A stretch of 64,000 nucleotides of DNA, from positions 416,601 to 480,600 of the forward strand of contig NZ_JAAMPJ010000007.1 in the NCBI RefSeq assembly GCF_011067745.1, read 5' to 3'. Below, piece by piece: positions 61,971 through 64,000 of this stretch. Made by a program: the position numbers and the translations under genes. Under the pieces are notes generated by a model. It was not told the origin of the DNA. It saw only the letters and a program-made list of their open reading frames with translations, and did not search any database. Within the stretch, counting starts at the first letter, position 1. Each line of letters begins with the position of its first letter. Source of the DNA: Lentzea alba (GTDB lineage Bacteria; Actinomycetota; Actinomycetes; Mycobacteriales; Pseudonocardiaceae).

Positions 61971-62792
61971 ATGACAACAAAAGCGGGCGCGGTCGTGACC
62001 GGGGCCGGGCGCGGTGTGGGCAAGCTGGTGGCGCGGATGCTGGTCGAGCGCGGCTACACGGTGCTGGTCACCGACGTCGACGAAGCCACCGCGACCGCCA
62101 CCGCCGCCGAGATCGGCGCGATCGCACGGGTGCTCGACGTGCGCGACGACGCGGCCGTGGCAGCGGCGCGCGACGACATCGTCGCCCGTGCGGGCCGGCT
62201 CGACGTCTGGGTCAACAACGCGGGGGTGCTGGTGACCGGGCCCGCGTGGGAGCAGGACGCCGCCACCCGCAGTCTGATGATCGAGGTCAACGCCCTCGGG
62301 ACCATCAACGGCACAGTCGCCGCGATCGGGGCCATGCGCGACCACGGCGGCGGGCACGTCGTGAACATCGTGTCCCTCGCCGGCATCACGGCCGTCGCGG
62401 GCGAAGCGGTGTACGCCGCCTCCAAGCACGCGGCCATCGGCTTCAGCCTCAGCACCCTCGCCGATCTCCGGCTGGCGGGCGTCCAGGACATCGACATCTC
62501 GTGCGTCTGCCCGGACGGCATCTGGACGCCGATGCTCTACGACAAGCTCGACGATCCGGGAGCCGCGCTGTCGTTCTCCGGCACGTTGCTGCAGCCCGCC
62601 GACATCGCCGCCGCTGTCGCCGCAGTGCTCGACAAACCGAAGCCCGTCGTCACGATCCCGAAGTGGCGCGGAGCACTGGCCCGGCTCGGCGACACGTTCC
62701 CGCGCTTCGGGCTGCGCGCGATCCCGTTCATGGTGGCGCAGGGCCGCCGGACCCAGCGCAAGCTGGTGGCGCGCTCGCCTGGGACACGATGA
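61971..62792 (+). CDS. Short-chain dehydrogenase/reductase (classical SDR)
   Basis: This 273-residue enzyme has the cofactor motif TGAGRGVGK, the NNAG motif (VNNAGVLVTG), catalytic Ser in VSLAGIT and Tyr-Lys in YAASKHA. These residues make a complete SDR active site with NAD(P). It sits 25 bp after the XRE regulator on the same strand and may be co-transcribed. The substrate is unknown. Confidence 0.93.
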   Translation: MTTKAGAVVTGAGRGVGKLVARMLVERGYTVLVTDVDEATATATAAEIGAIARVLDVRDDAAVAAARDDIVARAGRLDVWVNNAGVLVTGPAWEQDAATRSLMIEVNALGTINGTVAAIGAMRDHGGGHVVNIVSLAGITAVAGEAVYAASKHAAIGFSLSTLADLRLAGVQDIDISCVCPDGIWTPMLYDKLDDPGAALSFSGTLLQPADIAAAVAAVLDKPKPVVTIPKWRGALARLGDTFPRFGLRAIPFMVAQGRRTQRKLVARSPGTR

Positions 62793-62802
62793 GGAGCTGC
62801 GG

Positions 62803-62850
62803 CGAGTCGCCCGTGACCCCCCAGGAAACGCGATGGCCACGGGCGACTCG
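62803..62850. terminator. 13-bp hairpin between convergent genes
   Basis: Bases 62803-62815 pair with 62838-62850 around a 22-base loop. The hairpin lies between the SDR stop (62792) and the stop of the small secreted protein (62857). The long loop makes it weaker than the other hairpins. Confidence 0.6.
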
Positions 62851-62856
62851 GATCGA

Positions 62857-63195
62857 TCAGCTGACGAAACGGACGTCCGCCACGGGCGTGTAGCCGTAGG
62901 TGCCGGTGCTCAGGTACACCTTGAACCAGCTGCCGGTGGCGATGCACGGCGCCGGTCCGGTCATGTGCTGACCCTTCTTCTTGGTCCGCACGATCGGGTG
63001 CTGCGTGCCGGGACCGCTCCGGACGACGGTGTTCCGGATGGCCTCGTAGGTGCAGTCGGCCGCGACCGTCACATCGCCCGACGTCGCCGAAATGGCCGGC
63101 GTGGCCTGCGCGGCACCGACGGCGCCGAACGACAGGGCCGCCGCCATGGCCGCGACGCTGAGTCCGAGTCGTGCCAGTTTGCCGTTGGAACTCAT
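62857..63195 (-). CDS. Small secreted SH3-like protein
   Basis: This 112-residue protein has a signal peptide (hydrophobic core VAAMAAALSFGAVGAAQA with cleavage after AQA). The mature part (NTVVRSGPGTQHPIVRTKKKGQ, then WFKVYLSTGTYGYTPVADV) has the spacing of a bacterial SH3 repeat: V-R-S-G-P-G ... K-K-G ... W-x-K-V ... G-Y. Two cysteines (DCTYEA, APCIAT) could form a disulphide. Such proteins bind cell wall or stay in the medium. It is a single gene with a good ATG start. Confidence 0.85.
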   Translation of the reverse strand: MSSNGKLARLGLSVAAMAAALSFGAVGAAQATPAISATSGDVTVAADCTYEAIRNTVVRSGPGTQHPIVRTKKKGQHMTGPAPCIATGSWFKVYLSTGTYGYTPVADVRFVS

Positions 63196-63345
63196 GGGCT
63201 TCCTCCCCTGGATCCGATGACCGAGGTGGGGTGGTCATGCTTCCCGCCTCGGTGACGACAGTGCGCGGCCATTCGTGTGAACGCCTTGCGAAGGTTCTGC
63301 ATTGCGCTGTTCAACGGGTTATTGGTGTGGGCGGGGGGATGCTCC

Positions 63346-64000
63346 ATGACGGTGCAACTGGCTCTGCTGGGCGAGGTAACCGCTTACCTGGACGGGTGTC
63401 CGGTGGAGCTCGGACCGGCCAGACAGCGGTGCGTGCTGGCGGCGCTGGCCGTCGACGCGGGCCGGGTGGTGCCGGCGGACCGGCTGATGGAGCGGGTGTG
63501 GGGCGCGGACACGCCCCGGCGTGGGCGGGCGACCTTGCACAGCCACATCTCGCGGCTGCGCCAGGCACTGCCGGCGGCGGCCGACGTGGAGATCGTCCTG
63601 CGCTCCGGCGGCTACGTGCTCCTGATCGACCACCCCGATCAGGCGGTGGACCTGCTTCGGTTCCGGGATCTGCGGGCCCGCGCCCGCGCCGCCGACGAGG
63701 ACACGCACGCGGTCAAGCTGCTGACCGAGGCGGTGACGTTGTGGCGTGGCGAGCCGTTGACCGGCTTGAGCGGGCAGTGGGTGGAGGCCGAGCGCGACCG
63801 GTTGCGGCAGGAGCAACTGGTCGCCGAGCAAGATCTGGTCGACGCCCGGCTGCGTGTCGGTGACGGCGAGGAGCTGGTGGCGGAGCTGTCGGCGCGCGCC
63901 GCGCGGTACCCGTTGGACGAACGGGTGGCCGGGCAGCACCTGCTCGCCCTGCACCGCGCCGGGCGGTCAGCCGACGCGTTGGAGGAGTACCGGCGGCTGC
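63346..64000 (+). CDS. SARP-family regulator, N-terminal part (cut by window edge)
   Basis: From the ATG at 63346 the frame stays open to the end (218 codons). It has the OmpR-type winged helix (LALLGEVTAYLDG, then LHSHISRLRQALP and VLRSGGYVLLID) and a full-length start of the BTAD domain (AVTLWRGEPLTGLSGQWVEAERDRL, then EELVAELSARAARYPLDERV). The missing part may add NB-ARC and TPR domains. It is likely a pathway activator, with its target unknown. No clear ribosome site is seen. Confidence 0.9.
   Translation, partial: MTVQLALLGEVTAYLDGCPVELGPARQRCVLAALAVDAGRVVPADRLMERVWGADTPRRGRATLHSHISRLRQALPAAADVEIVLRSGGYVLLIDHPDQAVDLLRFRDLRARARAADEDTHAVKLLTEAVTLWRGEPLTGLSGQWVEAERDRLRQEQLVAEQDLVDARLRVGDGEELVAELSARAARYPLDERVAGQHLLALHRAGRSADALEEYRRL

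Overview
This window looks like chromosomal DNA from a high-GC filamentous actinomycete. The evidence is strong G/C bias at third codon positions, many GTG and TTG starts, SARP/NB-ARC/TPR regulators, a modular type I PKS, a WXG100-like protein with an RHS toxin, and rare TTA codons. A member of the Pseudonocardiales is plausible, but this is inferred from gene content and not from a marker gene. Protein-coding genes fill almost the whole window. I saw no rRNA, tRNA, CRISPR array, insertion sequence or prophage.

Left edge (1-8.4 kb): the 5' end of a large modular PKS gene, transcribed leftward and cut by the window edge. It has a KSQ-AT-ACP loading module followed by KS-AT-DH of the first extension module. 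A class III aminotransferase is divergent from it, so this is one border of a polyketide cluster that continues outside the window. A 24-bp perfect hairpin ends the aminotransferase unit.

8.4-18.9 kb: mixed housekeeping and regulatory genes. They include an F420/FMN-type split-barrel protein, a chimeric haloperoxidase/AraC relic, a SigE-type sigma factor with a coupled membrane partner, a 1184-residue secreted subtilisin, a DMT transporter, a hydrolase divergent from a TetR gene, and a HEAT-like protein.

18.9-33.7 kb: nutrient uptake. A TctCBA tripartite carboxylate transporter is divergent from a LysR gene. It is followed by a carbohydrate locus: ABC permeases and binding protein without an ATPase, PfkB kinase, DeoR regulator, GH4, GH38 alpha-mannosidase and GH29 alpha-fucosidase. 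The glycosidases lack signal peptides, so the locus probably imports mannose/fucose-containing oligosaccharides and breaks them down in the cytoplasm.

33.7-50.8 kb: an RHS polymorphic toxin (1585 aa) behind a YbaB-like and a WXG100-like gene, a STAND ATPase, an aldehyde dehydrogenase relic, a VOC protein, a tiny secreted peptide with a duplicated VIRKPQ motif, an SARP-NB-ARC-TPR regulator, a quinone oxidoreductase with a convergent MerR gene, a lipoprotein, a secreted zinc metalloprotease and a 66-aa protein.

50.8-59.5 kb: a tightly coupled eight-gene leftward operon (class III aminotransferase, NAD-dependent epimerase, membrane EEP phosphatase/nuclease, glycosyltransferase, UbiA/DPPR-synthase-like prenyltransferase, glycosyltransferase, flippase-like protein, methyltransferase). 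It looks like a pathway for an uncharacterised lipid-linked or exported amino-glycan. An XRE-NB-ARC-TPR regulator is divergent from it. The right edge carries an SDR gene, a small secreted protein and the start of another SARP regulator.
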